A DNA stretch of 43,835 nucleotides from contig JAATFT010000027.1 of the NCBI GenBank assembly GCA_015655075.1, positions 1-43,835 of the forward strand. Reading direction: 5' to 3'. Below are positions 16,622-26,473 of this stretch, piece by piece; the first letter of the stretch is position 1; each line of letters opens with the position of its first letter. The translations under genes were made by a program, and so were the position numbers. Below the pieces are notes generated by a model. That model was not told where the DNA came from. It worked only from the letters and a program-made list of their open reading frames with translations, and ran no database searches. The stretch is from Clostridiales bacterium. Its GTDB lineage: Bacteria > Bacillota > Clostridia > Lachnospirales > Lachnospiraceae.

Positions 16622-18496
16622 ATGAAAAACATTATAAGCTTTCTTAAAAAATTTTTTTTCGGTTCAATTCGTAAAAAGATTTTTATTTCTTTTCTTTCTT
16701 TTTATTTGGTAATCATAGTAATTTTGTTTACTGTTATTTATTATTCTTCCAAGACCTCCTTTACCACTTCTTCCATTAACAATTCCAGAAGAGAGCTTGC
16801 TACTATAACTAACAATATAAGCAGTAAAATAGAGCATATTTTTGATTATGCCATTTCTGTCTCATTAAATGATTACATCATTCAGACTACTGGAAAATAT
16901 TCTACACCACCGACAGATGAAATTATTCGTTATAACTTAAATAAAAATATGAATACGATAGTTAACTCAATTATTGGTTTAAATAATAGTGTTGCCATGT
17001 GGGAAATTTTAGCTTCCGACGGAATATTTTTTAATACCAGCGGATATAATATTAATTCAATTCAGAACTTAGATATAAAAACTATCATAAATAAACATAA
17101 TAATAATAAAGGGCCTTGTATTAGCGGACCATATTTATATGAGTCATCAGACATACTGGCTACGGATGATCCTGAATTTGTTTTTATTGTCTCGAAGCCT
17201 ATTATACAATTAAACTCCAGAAAGCTTTGCGGATATATTATCTTTTTTATAAAAAACTCAACTATCTCTTCCCTGTTTGAAAATTATATGCCTGCTGCTT
17301 CTGACAGTTCGTTTTATATTTTAAATAATAATAATGATATATTGCTGTCATCTAACAAAGGGATGATTTATTCCTCATTTCTTAACAATAAGAAACTGCA
17401 AATTTCTGATTCCGATTGGGACAGATTAAATAAGAATGGTTTTATTGTAAACAATATAGCTTACGCAAATTCTCTTGACATCGTGTATTCTATGACAGCC
17501 TTAAATGATATCCAATGGAAAATAATTAACGCTATCCCTTTAAAATTACTTTTAAATGAGCAGCAGGTATTTAACCGGACATTCTTTATTTGCTTTTTAT
17601 GTGCATTTATTGCATTCTTTGTTTTAGCTTATATTTTTGCGAGATCAATTACAAAACCTATATTAAAGCTGACCCAAATCATGCAGAATGTGTCCGAAGA
17701 TGCTTACGAAACTACAGTAATACCAAATAATTCCGATGAAATCGGTATTCTTTATAAAGGTTATAATAGTTTAATTTTACAAACACAGGAGCTTCTAACA
17801 ACTATATATGAAGAACAAGAAGCAAAGAATGATTTTAAATTTAAATTAGTACAGGCACAGATAAATCCTCACTTTTTATACAATACTCTTGAAATGATTA
17901 AATCTATGATAGATTTAAATATGAATGAGGAATCCAGTGAAGCTATTACCGCGTTATCTATTTTTTACCGGTTATCTTTAAGTAAAGGATCTGACATTAT
18001 AACAATAGAAAATGAGATTGACATTGCTCAACAGTATATGTATATTGAAAAGCTCCGTCATACGGAATATTTTGACTATCAGATTATTCATACGGATTCT
18101 ATTAATCAATGTATTATACCTAAGTTAACATTACAGCCAATTTTGGAAAATGCTATTATACACGGAGTAGTCGAAAAAGAATCAAAAGGAACTATTATAC
18201 TGCGTACTACAGAAACTGATAATAAAATACATTTTAGTATAGAAGATAACGGACCAGGTATTGATGAAAAAGAACTTAAAAAATTACTATCAGTTATTGA
18301 AGATGCACCTCAGCCAAACTTGCCCTCATTTGGGTTAAGTAATATAAACAGGCGTATAAAACTACTATTTGGTAAAGAATACGGTTTATCCATAAGCAGT
18401 AAATTAGGTCAATATACTAAAGTTATGCTTACGATACCAAAAGTTTTCCCATTAAACGACAGCCCCAGTCTTGCTCCTTATAAATCACATAATTAA
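16622..18496 (+). CDS. Sensor histidine kinase, YesM-like
   Basis: The 624-residue product is a membrane sensor kinase of the YesM/LytS-related (His_kinase PF06580) group. TM1 is residues about 20-43 (IFISFLSFYLVIIVILFTVI). A large extracellular sensing domain follows to about 310, then TM2 (FFICFLCAFIAFFVLAYIFA) and a HAMP linker to about 395. The phospho-acceptor is His417 in QAQINPHFLYNTLEM. The ATP-binding lid has LQPILENAIIHG and IEDNGPGID. I chose ATG 16622, with GGGAGG about 8 nt upstream, over the in-frame TTG at 16607. It should phosphorylate the response regulator 131 bp downstream in response to an extracellular carbohydrate or a liganded binding protein. The gene looks more AT-rich than the divergent transport operon. 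Confidence 0.93.
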   Translation: MKNIISFLKKFFFGSIRKKIFISFLSFYLVIIVILFTVIYYSSKTSFTTSSINNSRRELATITNNISSKIEHIFDYAISVSLNDYIIQTTGKYSTPPTDEIIRYNLNKNMNTIVNSIIGLNNSVAMWEILASDGIFFNTSGYNINSIQNLDIKTIINKHNNNKGPCISGPYLYESSDILATDDPEFVFIVSKPIIQLNSRKLCGYIIFFIKNSTISSLFENYMPAASDSSFYILNNNNDILLSSNKGMIYSSFLNNKKLQISDSDWDRLNKNGFIVNNIAYANSLDIVYSMTALNDIQWKIINAIPLKLLLNEQQVFNRTFFICFLCAFIAFFVLAYIFARSITKPILKLTQIMQNVSEDAYETTVIPNNSDEIGILYKGYNSLILQTQELLTTIYEEQEAKNDFKFKLVQAQINPHFLYNTLEMIKSMIDLNMNEESSEAITALSIFYRLSLSKGSDIITIENEIDIAQQYMYIEKLRHTEYFDYQIIHTDSINQCIIPKLTLQPILENAIIHGVVEKESKGTIILRTTETDNKIHFSIEDNGPGIDEKELKKLLSVIEDAPQPNLPSFGLSNINRRIKLLFGKEYGLSISSKLGQYTKVMLTIPKVFPLNDSPSLAPYKSHN

Positions 18497-18627
18497 TAGT
18501 TATTAAAAAAGATAATTGCAAAACTATATAGTTTTCTGATATACCATACAAAATACGAATTTCATAGCTTCAGTTGCCTTTAGGGAGCAATTACCTAAGT
18601 TATTAAAATGCAGAGAGGAAGAATACC

Positions 18628-20247
18628 ATGAAGACAATATTAATTATAGATGATGAATACTATTTCAGACAAGCATTGATTAAATACATTCTGGCATTTC
18701 AGGAGGAATACCTGGTAATTGGTGAGGCTAATAATGGTAAAGCAGGCATTCAAAAAATTAAGGAGTTACACCCTGACATCATTTTAATCGATATTACCAT
18801 GCCCCAAATGAATGGTTTTGAAGTAATTGAATACGTTAAATATAACAATCATATTTCCAAATTTATTATAATTTCAGGTTATGATAAATTTGAATATGCA
18901 CAAAAAGCGATTCAGCTTGGTGTTCAGGATTTTTTACTAAAACCCATAACCCATGATAACTTATATTCTTGCCTTAATAAGGTGAGTAATTTAATTGACA
19001 TTGAAAGAAAAAGAGAACACAATCTTACCGAGCTGTCCCAAATACAAAATAGCACCAAAAGTTACCTACGAGCTTATCTTGCGTCACAATTAATACAGGA
19101 GAGCTATGAAATTGAAAATCTAAGTAATTTAGCAAAAGATGCTAAGTTCATACTTACTCATGACTTTTATGCTGTTATACTATTTAATGCTCAGAAATTA
19201 CCCCGCACATGGAAACAGGAAGAAATAGAATTATATTATTTTACTATAGACAATATTGTAGGCAATCTATTAGATGCTTCCGTAAGTTTTATTAGTTTTA
19301 CCAATATGCAAAAATCTCTGTGTATAATATTAGGCATGGATACACTACATTTTAATAATTATAAATTATGGCTGTCTGAAATGCTCCGACAGGTAACTTC
19401 CATTATCAAAAGAAATGATAATTATAATTTTATCGTTTCCGTCGGCAACTGCTACCCTGCTCTGGAAGGTATACATTCTTCCTATATTGAAGCAGTCTCT
19501 ATTGAACGATATTATCTTTTTTATGAAATTTTAGGTATTCACTATTATTCAGAGAATTCACTTAATGTGTCCGATTCCACAAAAGTTCTTGTAACGGATG
19601 AATTTAAGCGCCAGCTATTACTTGCAATGAGGCAAAACAATAAAAGCAGTATCAGTAATTCAATTGATACAATTTTTGAAACTTTGAGACTGTCAAAGCT
19701 ATATCCAGATGTTTTTTTACTTCAAATCAATAATATTCTTCTTCTTATTATTGACTTTGCCACTGAATACGGCATTGAGAATGCTCTGGATTCCCTGCAT
19801 AATTTTGCCGTATCCAAGCTTTTAACTATTTATTCTGTTTCAGAAATTAAGCAGCATATACTAAATATTATATTTATTACAGTTCAGCAGGCACACAATA
19901 CTATAAATCCAAGCAACCATAAAATTATTAAAAAAATCAAAGAATATATTAATATTAACTATGTGAATCCTAATTTAAATCTGGAGATTATCTCACGAAC
20001 AATTGATATGAATTTACAGTATATGTGTTTTCTTTTCAAAAAATATACAACTGTTACAATAGGAAGCTATATTCTTCAAGTTCGTATGGAAAATGCAAAA
20101 TATTTGCTGCATAATACAACTGACAACATTTCCCAGGTTGCGGAAAAAGTCGGGTTTGAAGATGTTGGTTATTTCAGCAAATGCTTTAAAAAATATTATG
20201 GTGTTTCTCCCAAAAAATACATTACTAAAAATATAATTCTTAGATAG
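18628..20247 (+). CDS. AraC-type response regulator, YesN-like
   Basis: The 539-residue product has an N-terminal receiver domain (1-120). Asp8 and Asp9 lie in the acidic pocket, the phospho-acceptor Asp55 is in IILIDITMPQMNG, and the conserved Lys is in DFLLKP near 107. A long middle region of about 300 residues, variable in this family, follows. The C-terminal AraC/XylS double HTH (about 435-535) ends with QVAEKVGFEDVGYFSKCFKK and YYGVSPKKY, the classic AraC signature. It should be phosphorylated by the kinase just upstream and activate the divergent binding protein-permease-GH2 operon. The start has AGAGGAAG upstream. Confidence 0.94.
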   Translation: MKTILIIDDEYYFRQALIKYILAFQEEYLVIGEANNGKAGIQKIKELHPDIILIDITMPQMNGFEVIEYVKYNNHISKFIIISGYDKFEYAQKAIQLGVQDFLLKPITHDNLYSCLNKVSNLIDIERKREHNLTELSQIQNSTKSYLRAYLASQLIQESYEIENLSNLAKDAKFILTHDFYAVILFNAQKLPRTWKQEEIELYYFTIDNIVGNLLDASVSFISFTNMQKSLCIILGMDTLHFNNYKLWLSEMLRQVTSIIKRNDNYNFIVSVGNCYPALEGIHSSYIEAVSIERYYLFYEILGIHYYSENSLNVSDSTKVLVTDEFKRQLLLAMRQNNKSSISNSIDTIFETLRLSKLYPDVFLLQINNILLLIIDFATEYGIENALDSLHNFAVSKLLTIYSVSEIKQHILNIIFITVQQAHNTINPSNHKIIKKIKEYININYVNPNLNLEIISRTIDMNLQYMCFLFKKYTTVTIGSYILQVRMENAKYLLHNTTDNISQVAEKVGFEDVGYFSKCFKKYYGVSPKKYITKNIILR

Positions 20248-20269
20248 CCGGCCTTAACCTCAAATTAAT

Positions 20270-20361
20270 ATAGGAGCAAAAACCATGCTCCTATAATCGG
20301 ATGCACGGCACAAAAGCATCGCCTTTTATCGGAAGATAAAAAAACATCTTCCGATAAGTTA
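20270..20361. repeat. Hairpin after the response regulator plus dispersed hairpin repeat, copy C
   Basis: Two hairpins follow one another. ATAGGAGCA/TGCTCCTAT (20270-20278 and 20286-20294) is a perfect 9-bp stem just after the regulator stop and could terminate or stabilise its mRNA. TTATCGGAAGAT/ATCTTCCGATAA (20326-20337 and 20346-20357) is a perfect 12-bp stem with an A-rich loop. It belongs to a block (20301-20361) that starts ATGCACGGC and recurs at 2054-2111. The second lies between convergent genes here and between co-directional genes in copy A. Confidence 0.6.
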
Positions 20362-20402
20362 TACTAAGTTCTAATTCAGCTAAATGCCTTAAATATAATA
20401 AA

Positions 20403-21452
20403 TCACAATATCATTTTATTTGAAATTTTCCGTGTACTCCAGCCAAGACTCTGTGCCCAGGAGCGGGATTCGGATTGTTCTTCCCTGTCGTCACTTTCAT
20501 AAATAGTTCCCAAAAAATCGGCAAATCCCCCCAGGCCACCCACGTCATCAACCACAAATACTCCGTCTTTATGAATACAGACCGGCTTATGCTTTTCAAT
20601 CACCGTTTCGTTGGCCTCCACTAATTCTTCCTTCGAAAGTACTCCTCCTGCAAGTAAATCACCGCAATCTTTTTTCTTAGTTATGGTAACAATCCAGTTA
20701 TCCCCAAAATCATAGTTATAAATTAACTCCCTTGTAACAGGAAATACTTCCCTGGCTGCAAGGAGTTCTTCCCCGTCTGCCAAAACCTTACTGACCTCCA
20801 GCCGTTCCAGCAGACTTTCCGTTCCGCCGTCAATGGCTAAGGAGGCGTTCATTTCATCCAGGGTCAAATCAATTAACGGTGCCTTCCGCAGAATCTTAAT
20901 TTCTTCATTCCCATCCGATTTGCTTCGCTCCATATAATCATGAAAGGATTCCCTTACCTCCATCATTGGAAAGCGGTCCATCAGCTCATCAACATCCCTC
21001 TTCGCAGCGTCATAATGCTCCAGATTACCGCCATAATAATACGGTCCCGTATATTTCTTCCTAAGCCATATTTTAATACTGCCTCCCTGATAATCATCAT
21101 CCCAGAAAATATCCGCCTCTGCTTCGGACGGCGGCTGGAATAAGATTCCCACCAAATCCGTCCAACCTTTAACCGTACTGCCGGTCAGCTTTTGATAAAC
21201 CTCCTCCGGTAACCGGAAGCTCCGCAAGTGGGAATTCTGCCATCCGAATAATTTCTGAATGGCATAATGCAGATTATGCAGCGGCATATCGGACGGTATC
21301 AGGATGTCCCTGCTTATGGATTCTCCTGTTGAAGATTCTCCGTATCTTCGCAGCATTCTTTTCTGATAATCCGATAAGAATTCGTTTTTCAGTTCCAAAT
21401 GAAGCCGTACTGCCGAAAACAGTATTTCCTTACTTATTTCATTTTTTTCCAT
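20403..21452 (-). CDS. Plasmid pRiA4b ORF-3 family protein
   Basis: The 349-residue product matches the pRiA4b ORF-3 / IS1096 TnpR-like family (PF07929). The recognition block is YNYDFGDNWIVTITKKKDC, corresponding to the family's YxYDFGDxWxHxI core; here the usual His is a Val. Upstream is the typical LIPSDMPLHNLHYAIQKLFG segment followed by WQNSHLRSF. The role of the family is unknown, though members are often near mobile elements. No membrane segment is predicted. The start ATG has GGGAG 7 nt upstream. It stands alone between convergent and divergent neighbours and does not look part of either operon. Confidence 0.85.
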   Translation of the reverse strand: MEKNEISKEILFSAVRLHLELKNEFLSDYQKRMLRRYGESSTGESISRDILIPSDMPLHNLHYAIQKLFGWQNSHLRSFRLPEEVYQKLTGSTVKGWTDLVGILFQPPSEAEADIFWDDDYQGGSIKIWLRKKYTGPYYYGGNLEHYDAAKRDVDELMDRFPMMEVRESFHDYMERSKSDGNEEIKILRKAPLIDLTLDEMNASLAIDGGTESLLERLEVSKVLADGEELLAAREVFPVTRELIYNYDFGDNWIVTITKKKDCGDLLAGGVLSKEELVEANETVIEKHKPVCIHKDGVFVVDDVGGLGGFADFLGTIYESDDREEQSESRSWAQSLGWSTRKISNKMIL

Positions 21453-21857
21453 TATCTGCTCCCTTTCTTAAGAAATCTCTCTCCAAAATCATGGTACTTT
21501 CTTTATCACACTTGATATAAAACATCTTTATCACGCAATATTACATTGTTTGCATGATCCGGCTTATTCACCAAATCTTTATACCTCACTATGTTTTAAT
21601 TGAGACGTTACTTTTTTTAGGCAATTTTCTTTACTATACTTTTCATAATCGTAAAATATAATGCGAAGCTTATCGCTAACAGCCTCATTTAAACCATACT
21701 TTTCTAAACGCGTTCCTTTATTTCTACAAATTTTCCTTTATTCTATTTATAAATATCATTATATGAGAAATTCTTATGAGTGTAAAGAAATATTCTCCAT
21801 TTGTTTGTTATTCATTTTTTAAACAACAATCCTAATACTGCTTTTTATAAGATTTAT

Positions 21858-21886
21858 TTGCAATATCCCCCCGTATCATGTATTAT
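21858..21886 (+). promoter_or_regulatory. Promoter candidate for manC-gmd-rmd
   Basis: TTGCAA (21858-21863), a 17-bp spacer and TATTAT (21881-21886) resemble a sigma-A promoter about 50 bp before the manC start; TATAAT at 21884-21889 is an overlapping alternative -10. The rest of the 21453-21934 gap is AT-rich, and I see no other feature in it. Confidence 0.45.
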
Positions 21887-21934
21887 AATATTATTAGTTA
21901 AAAAATCAAATGACTAAGGGAGAATAGGCAACAG

Positions 21935-23005
21935 ATGAAGACAACAGCACTTATCATGGCCGGCGGACGCGGCGAACGCTTCTGGCCCAAAAGCAGAAAA
22001 AACCTGCCAAAACAGTTTTTGTCACTCACTGGTGACGGCAAGACTATGATACAATTAACCATAGAGCGAATACTTCCGCTTGTGGCAATGGAAGATATTT
22101 TTATATCAACCAATAAGGACTACAAATCACTTGTTCTTGAACAGCTTCCCGGCATCCCAAGGGAAAATATCCTGTGTGAACCATGCAGCCGGAACACCGC
22201 ACCCTGCATGGGTCTGGGAGCCGTACATATAGCAAAGAAATACGAGGATGCCACCATGGTGGTACTGCCCTCCGACCATTTAATAAGATATAACAGCATG
22301 TTTATCAATACGTTAAAAGATGCCAGTGAAATAGCACAAAAGGACAGTAATTTAGTTACTATTGGAATTACCCCTGACTACCCGGAAACAGGTTATGGCT
22401 ATATTAAATTTAATCCTGACATATGCGAAGGCAGATCCTTTATAGTAGACCGGTTTGTAGAAAAGCCCAGCCTGGAAGTTGCAAAGGAATACCTAGCTAC
22501 GGATGAATATCTATGGAACAGCGGTATGTTCGTTTGGAAGGTATCTTCCATCCTGCAAAAAATGAAAGAACTTCTGCCGGAGATCTATGAAGGGCTTCTT
22601 AAAATTCAGAATGCCATTGGTACGCCGGAGGAGGAAGAAATTCTGGAAAAGGAATTCCATGATTTACAATCTATTTCAATCGATTATGGCATTATGGAAA
22701 AATCCAAAAATATATATACCCTTCCCGGAACCTTCGGTTGGGATGATGTGGGCTCCTGGCTGGCTGTGAAACGTATAAAGAAGTCCAACGAATTTGGTAA
22801 TGTCGTTAATGGCAATGTGATAACAATAGAAACCAAAAACTGTATTATTGAAGGCAGCAAAAAACTAATTGCCACAGTAGGCTTAGAAAATCTTATTATT
22901 GTAGATACGCAGGATGCCACTCTGATCTGTGAAAAGGACAGCGCCGGGGATATTAAAAAGATTCTTGAGAATCTGAAAATTTGCAACAGAAATGAATATT
23001 TATAG
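21935..23005 (+). CDS. manC: Mannose-1-phosphate guanylyltransferase
   Basis: The 356-residue enzyme makes GDP-mannose from mannose-1-phosphate and GTP. The nucleotidyltransferase signature is at the N-terminus: IMAGGRGERFWPKSR followed by NLPKQFLSL. Also present are PCSRNTAPCMGLGA, the VVLPSDHLI motif, FVEKPSLEVAKEYL and WNSGMFVWK, all standard for the family. The length equals the single-domain form; the C-terminal phosphomannose isomerase domain of bifunctional ManC/AlgA proteins is absent. It is cytosolic and the first gene of a three-gene set with gmd (33 bp away) and rmd. The start has AGG 6 nt and GGGAG 12 nt upstream. Confidence 0.94.
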   Translation: MKTTALIMAGGRGERFWPKSRKNLPKQFLSLTGDGKTMIQLTIERILPLVAMEDIFISTNKDYKSLVLEQLPGIPRENILCEPCSRNTAPCMGLGAVHIAKKYEDATMVVLPSDHLIRYNSMFINTLKDASEIAQKDSNLVTIGITPDYPETGYGYIKFNPDICEGRSFIVDRFVEKPSLEVAKEYLATDEYLWNSGMFVWKVSSILQKMKELLPEIYEGLLKIQNAIGTPEEEEILEKEFHDLQSISIDYGIMEKSKNIYTLPGTFGWDDVGSWLAVKRIKKSNEFGNVVNGNVITIETKNCIIEGSKKLIATVGLENLIIVDTQDATLICEKDSAGDIKKILENLKICNRNEYL

Positions 23006-24070
<1,065 letters not shown>

Positions 24071-24100
24071 TCATTATAATAAGTTAAAGGGAGGTTTCTC

Positions 24101-25036
24101 ATGAAAGCGTTAATTATAGGTGGCTCCGGCTTTGTAGGATATTATCTGACTGACCATCTGCTTCATGATTGTGGGTGGTCAGTTTCCATTACAAAGCTGG
24201 GAAATGAAAGCATCGAAGAAAATAATGTTAACATTTATAATCTGGATATATTGGATAAAAAGTCTATTGTTACATTATTAAAAGAGGTTCGCCCGGATTA
24301 TATCTTTCATTTAGCAGCACAAAGTTCTGTCTTGCTGTCCTGGAAAAATCCTGCCCTTACCGTTGACGTAAATATTAAAGGCAGCGTAAATGTACTGGAT
24401 GCTGTCAGGGAACTGGATTACAAACCCCATATTTTATTAATCGGATCCGGTGAGGAATACGGTCATATCCAGCCGGATGAAATACCAATAAAGGAAAGTA
24501 ATCATATACGTCCCGGAAATATCTATGCAGCCACAAAAGCCTGCCAGAATATGATAGGAAACATCTATGCCAATGCATATCAAATGGACATAATTATGGT
24601 GAGGGCTTTTAATCATATCGGTCCAAAACAATCCCCTATCTTTGTAGTAGCTGATTTTTGCAAACAGGTAGCCGAAATTGAAAAAGGACTGCAGGAACCG
24701 GTAATCCGGGTAGGAAATTTAAGTGCAAAAAGGGATTTTACCGATGTACGTGATGTGGTAAGGGCTTATTCCTTATTGATTCAAAAAGGGAAAGCGGGAG
24801 AAGTTTATAATGTGGGAAGCGGCATTTCAGTATCTATTAATAAAATTCTTCAAATGATTTTATCATATTCATCTATGGACATTAAGATATTACAGGACAA
24901 AAATAAATTACGGCCTGTGGATGTCCCCATTATTGAAGCAGATGTTAGTAAACTGCTTAAGGTCATCAATTGGACACGTAAATATGCGTTGGATTTAACT
25001 ATACAAGACACTTTAGAATATTGGAGAGGCTGTTAA
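24101..25036 (+). CDS. rmd: GDP-4-keto-6-deoxy-D-mannose reductase (Rmd-like)
   Basis: The 311-residue SDR begins with the dinucleotide motif IIGGSGFVGYYL. The catalytic Tyr-x3-Lys is in NIYAATKACQNM and the Ser in LIGSGEEYG. The stretch RAFNHIGPKQSPIFVVADFC is typical of Rmd, which reduces the C4 keto group to give GDP-D-rhamnose; relatives give GDP-6-deoxy-D-talose. It is not Fcl-like, as it lacks the GDP-fucose synthase N-terminal pattern. The set manC-gmd-rmd is therefore complete for GDP-D-rhamnose. No glycosyltransferase follows: mobile-element remnants begin within about 20 bp of its stop, so the original downstream genes may have been lost. Confidence 0.88.
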   Translation: MKALIIGGSGFVGYYLTDHLLHDCGWSVSITKLGNESIEENNVNIYNLDILDKKSIVTLLKEVRPDYIFHLAAQSSVLLSWKNPALTVDVNIKGSVNVLDAVRELDYKPHILLIGSGEEYGHIQPDEIPIKESNHIRPGNIYAATKACQNMIGNIYANAYQMDIIMVRAFNHIGPKQSPIFVVADFCKQVAEIEKGLQEPVIRVGNLSAKRDFTDVRDVVRAYSLLIQKGKAGEVYNVGSGISVSINKILQMILSYSSMDIKILQDKNKLRPVDVPIIEADVSKLLKVINWTRKYALDLTIQDTLEYWRGC

Positions 25037-25051
25037 ATGGTAAGTGTTGAT

Positions 25052-25460
25052 TTATACTATTAAACTCTCCAGATCCGCATAGGCACTGTTGACCTCTGTC
25101 TGTGCTGTTTTCTTTACAGGTATGGACAGTATCTGCTGTGAATGAAAATATAAGTTCCGGCTGCTGGCTGCATGTGTGCCTGAACAGGGAATGTATTGCA
25201 GCAAGCCTTATATTCCTCGTGGCGATGCTGCTTGACCTTTCGGATTCAAGCCAGTCAAGGAACTCTTCCACACGTTTTGCATTTATATCAGCAATCTCCA
25301 GAGCCTCTGGTTTTATTCCGTGGACATTGGACATAAAAGTGACCAGTAATACAATGGCATCCCTGTAAGCGAGAACCGTATTAGGACTCATGTTCCTGGC
25401 CGAAACAAGATATTCCATAATGAATTTATTGACCAGCACAGCAAAATCAGTCGTCTTCAT
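25052..25460 (-). pseudogene. Tyrosine recombinase 3 of a trio, truncated and frameshifted
   Basis: Codons 1-120 read as the N-terminal SAM-like core-binding domain of a tyrosine recombinase (FIMEYLVSARNMSPNTVLAY, then EEFLDWLESERSSSIATRN and AAIHSLFRH). After PELIF the frame is lost. Shifting frame recovers QQILSIPVKKTAQTEVNSAY and a stop at 25052. The catalytic domain (Arg, His-x2-Arg, Tyr) is absent, so this is a dead remnant of about 135 of an expected 320-plus codons. Its start overlaps the end of recombinase 2 by 14 bp and has GGAGAT upstream. Reading the first frame to 24999 would overlap the rmd end and is not real coding. Confidence 0.8.
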
Positions 25461-26473
25461 AAGGCATCTTTATCTCCTTTGCTGGTTCAAATTTTGGAAA
25501 GATATCTCCGTACATGCTTTCTAGCCTTTCCGTCAGATTGGGAAATACCTCTGCTGTCAGCTGCAGGTATCTGCCAGTGGCAGAAAGAGAACGGTGCCCC
25601 ATATACGCACTCAATAGTTGGAATGCCACTCCGTGAGGAACATTCTCCTTGAGGAACATTCTCCTTGAGCATCTTTACAAGACTGTGTACACAAAAAGTA
25701 TGGCGCAGGCAGTGAAGATGCGGTCCCCCTCCCTTATAGCCATTATACGGAATTCCCATTCTGCAGATGAGCGTATTGAAATAGACCTGGATATTGTTCC
25801 GCGAATAATGCCCGTCCCCCTTGTTGCTCAAAAAAAACAGGTCGTCCCCATGGTATATGGGATGGATCTTAGAGCGATACCAGGAACAATACTCTGCCAG
25901 TGAACTGCTGATCGGCAGATGCCTGTCTTTATGATTCTTCGGATCAACCACACGGATGATCTCTTCTTCAAGGTCAACATCGTCCATTTTAAGATGCAGA
26001 GCTTCCGAAATCCGCATTCCGGTTCCATACAATACCCGAAATAATACGGGATAAAAAATGTGTGATTTTCTATAATTCGGATGGATCTGGTCGGACAGGT
26101 GGAATAGTCCGTTTATTTCTTCATGTGAAAAAATGTATGGCCTGAGATTTACCACAGCTGCCCGGAGCGTATCATATCCGGGCAGGAATGCCTGTATATC
26201 ATGGTTGAGCAGGTAACTGCCAAAGTTCTGGAGGAAACTTATGTGCCGTTTCTGGGTTGTCGCCTGCCAGTTTGGTTGATATTTTATAAAAGCATTGACT
26301 AGTTCCGGTGAAAGACCTCCGCTGCAGTCATACCCCATGCTTATGTCATCGAATTTATGGGCAAGACGTTCTTCTTCAGTATATCTGCATCCCAGGAAGC
26401 CTTTTTTCATCAATGAATGCCTGCAGCCGGACAGCAAATGGTCCAAAGTATTCAGGAGTTTTTTCTGACATAG
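25447..26473 (-). pseudogene. Tyrosine recombinase 2 of a trio, two frameshifts
   Basis: The probable original start is ATG 26473 with GGAGGTG 7 nt upstream, giving MSEKTPEYFGPFAVRLQAFI then DEK. The frame breaks in an A6 run near 26405-26410 and resumes in another frame as LGCRYTEEERLAHKFDD, the usual EKRxLGYxYxxEE block of these enzymes. The catalytic domain includes YGTGMRISEALHL (catalytic Arg) and HCLRHTFCVHSLV (His-x2-Arg). A 16-bp tandem duplication at 25635-25666 then shifts the frame again. The last part (AYMGHRSLSATGRYLQLTAE, with Gly-His-x6-Gly-Arg-Tyr) is only readable in the third frame, ending at 25447. The gene cannot make a full protein unless frameshifting or sequencing error is invoked. 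Confidence 0.82.
25635..25666. repeat. 16-bp exact tandem duplication
   Basis: GAGGAACATTCTCCTT occurs twice in a row (25635-25650 and 25651-25666) within recombinase 2. Because 16 is not a multiple of three, it separates the His-x2-Arg box from the catalytic Tyr region. Removing one copy restores a continuous frame across the two parts, so it is probably the inactivating event for this gene's C-terminus. Confidence 0.9.

Noticed and set aside
24999..25460. 153-codon recombinase frame read to its own stop
   Set aside because: The last about 35 codons are out of frame relative to the recombinase and overlap rmd; the recombinase signal ends at about 25052 in a different frame.
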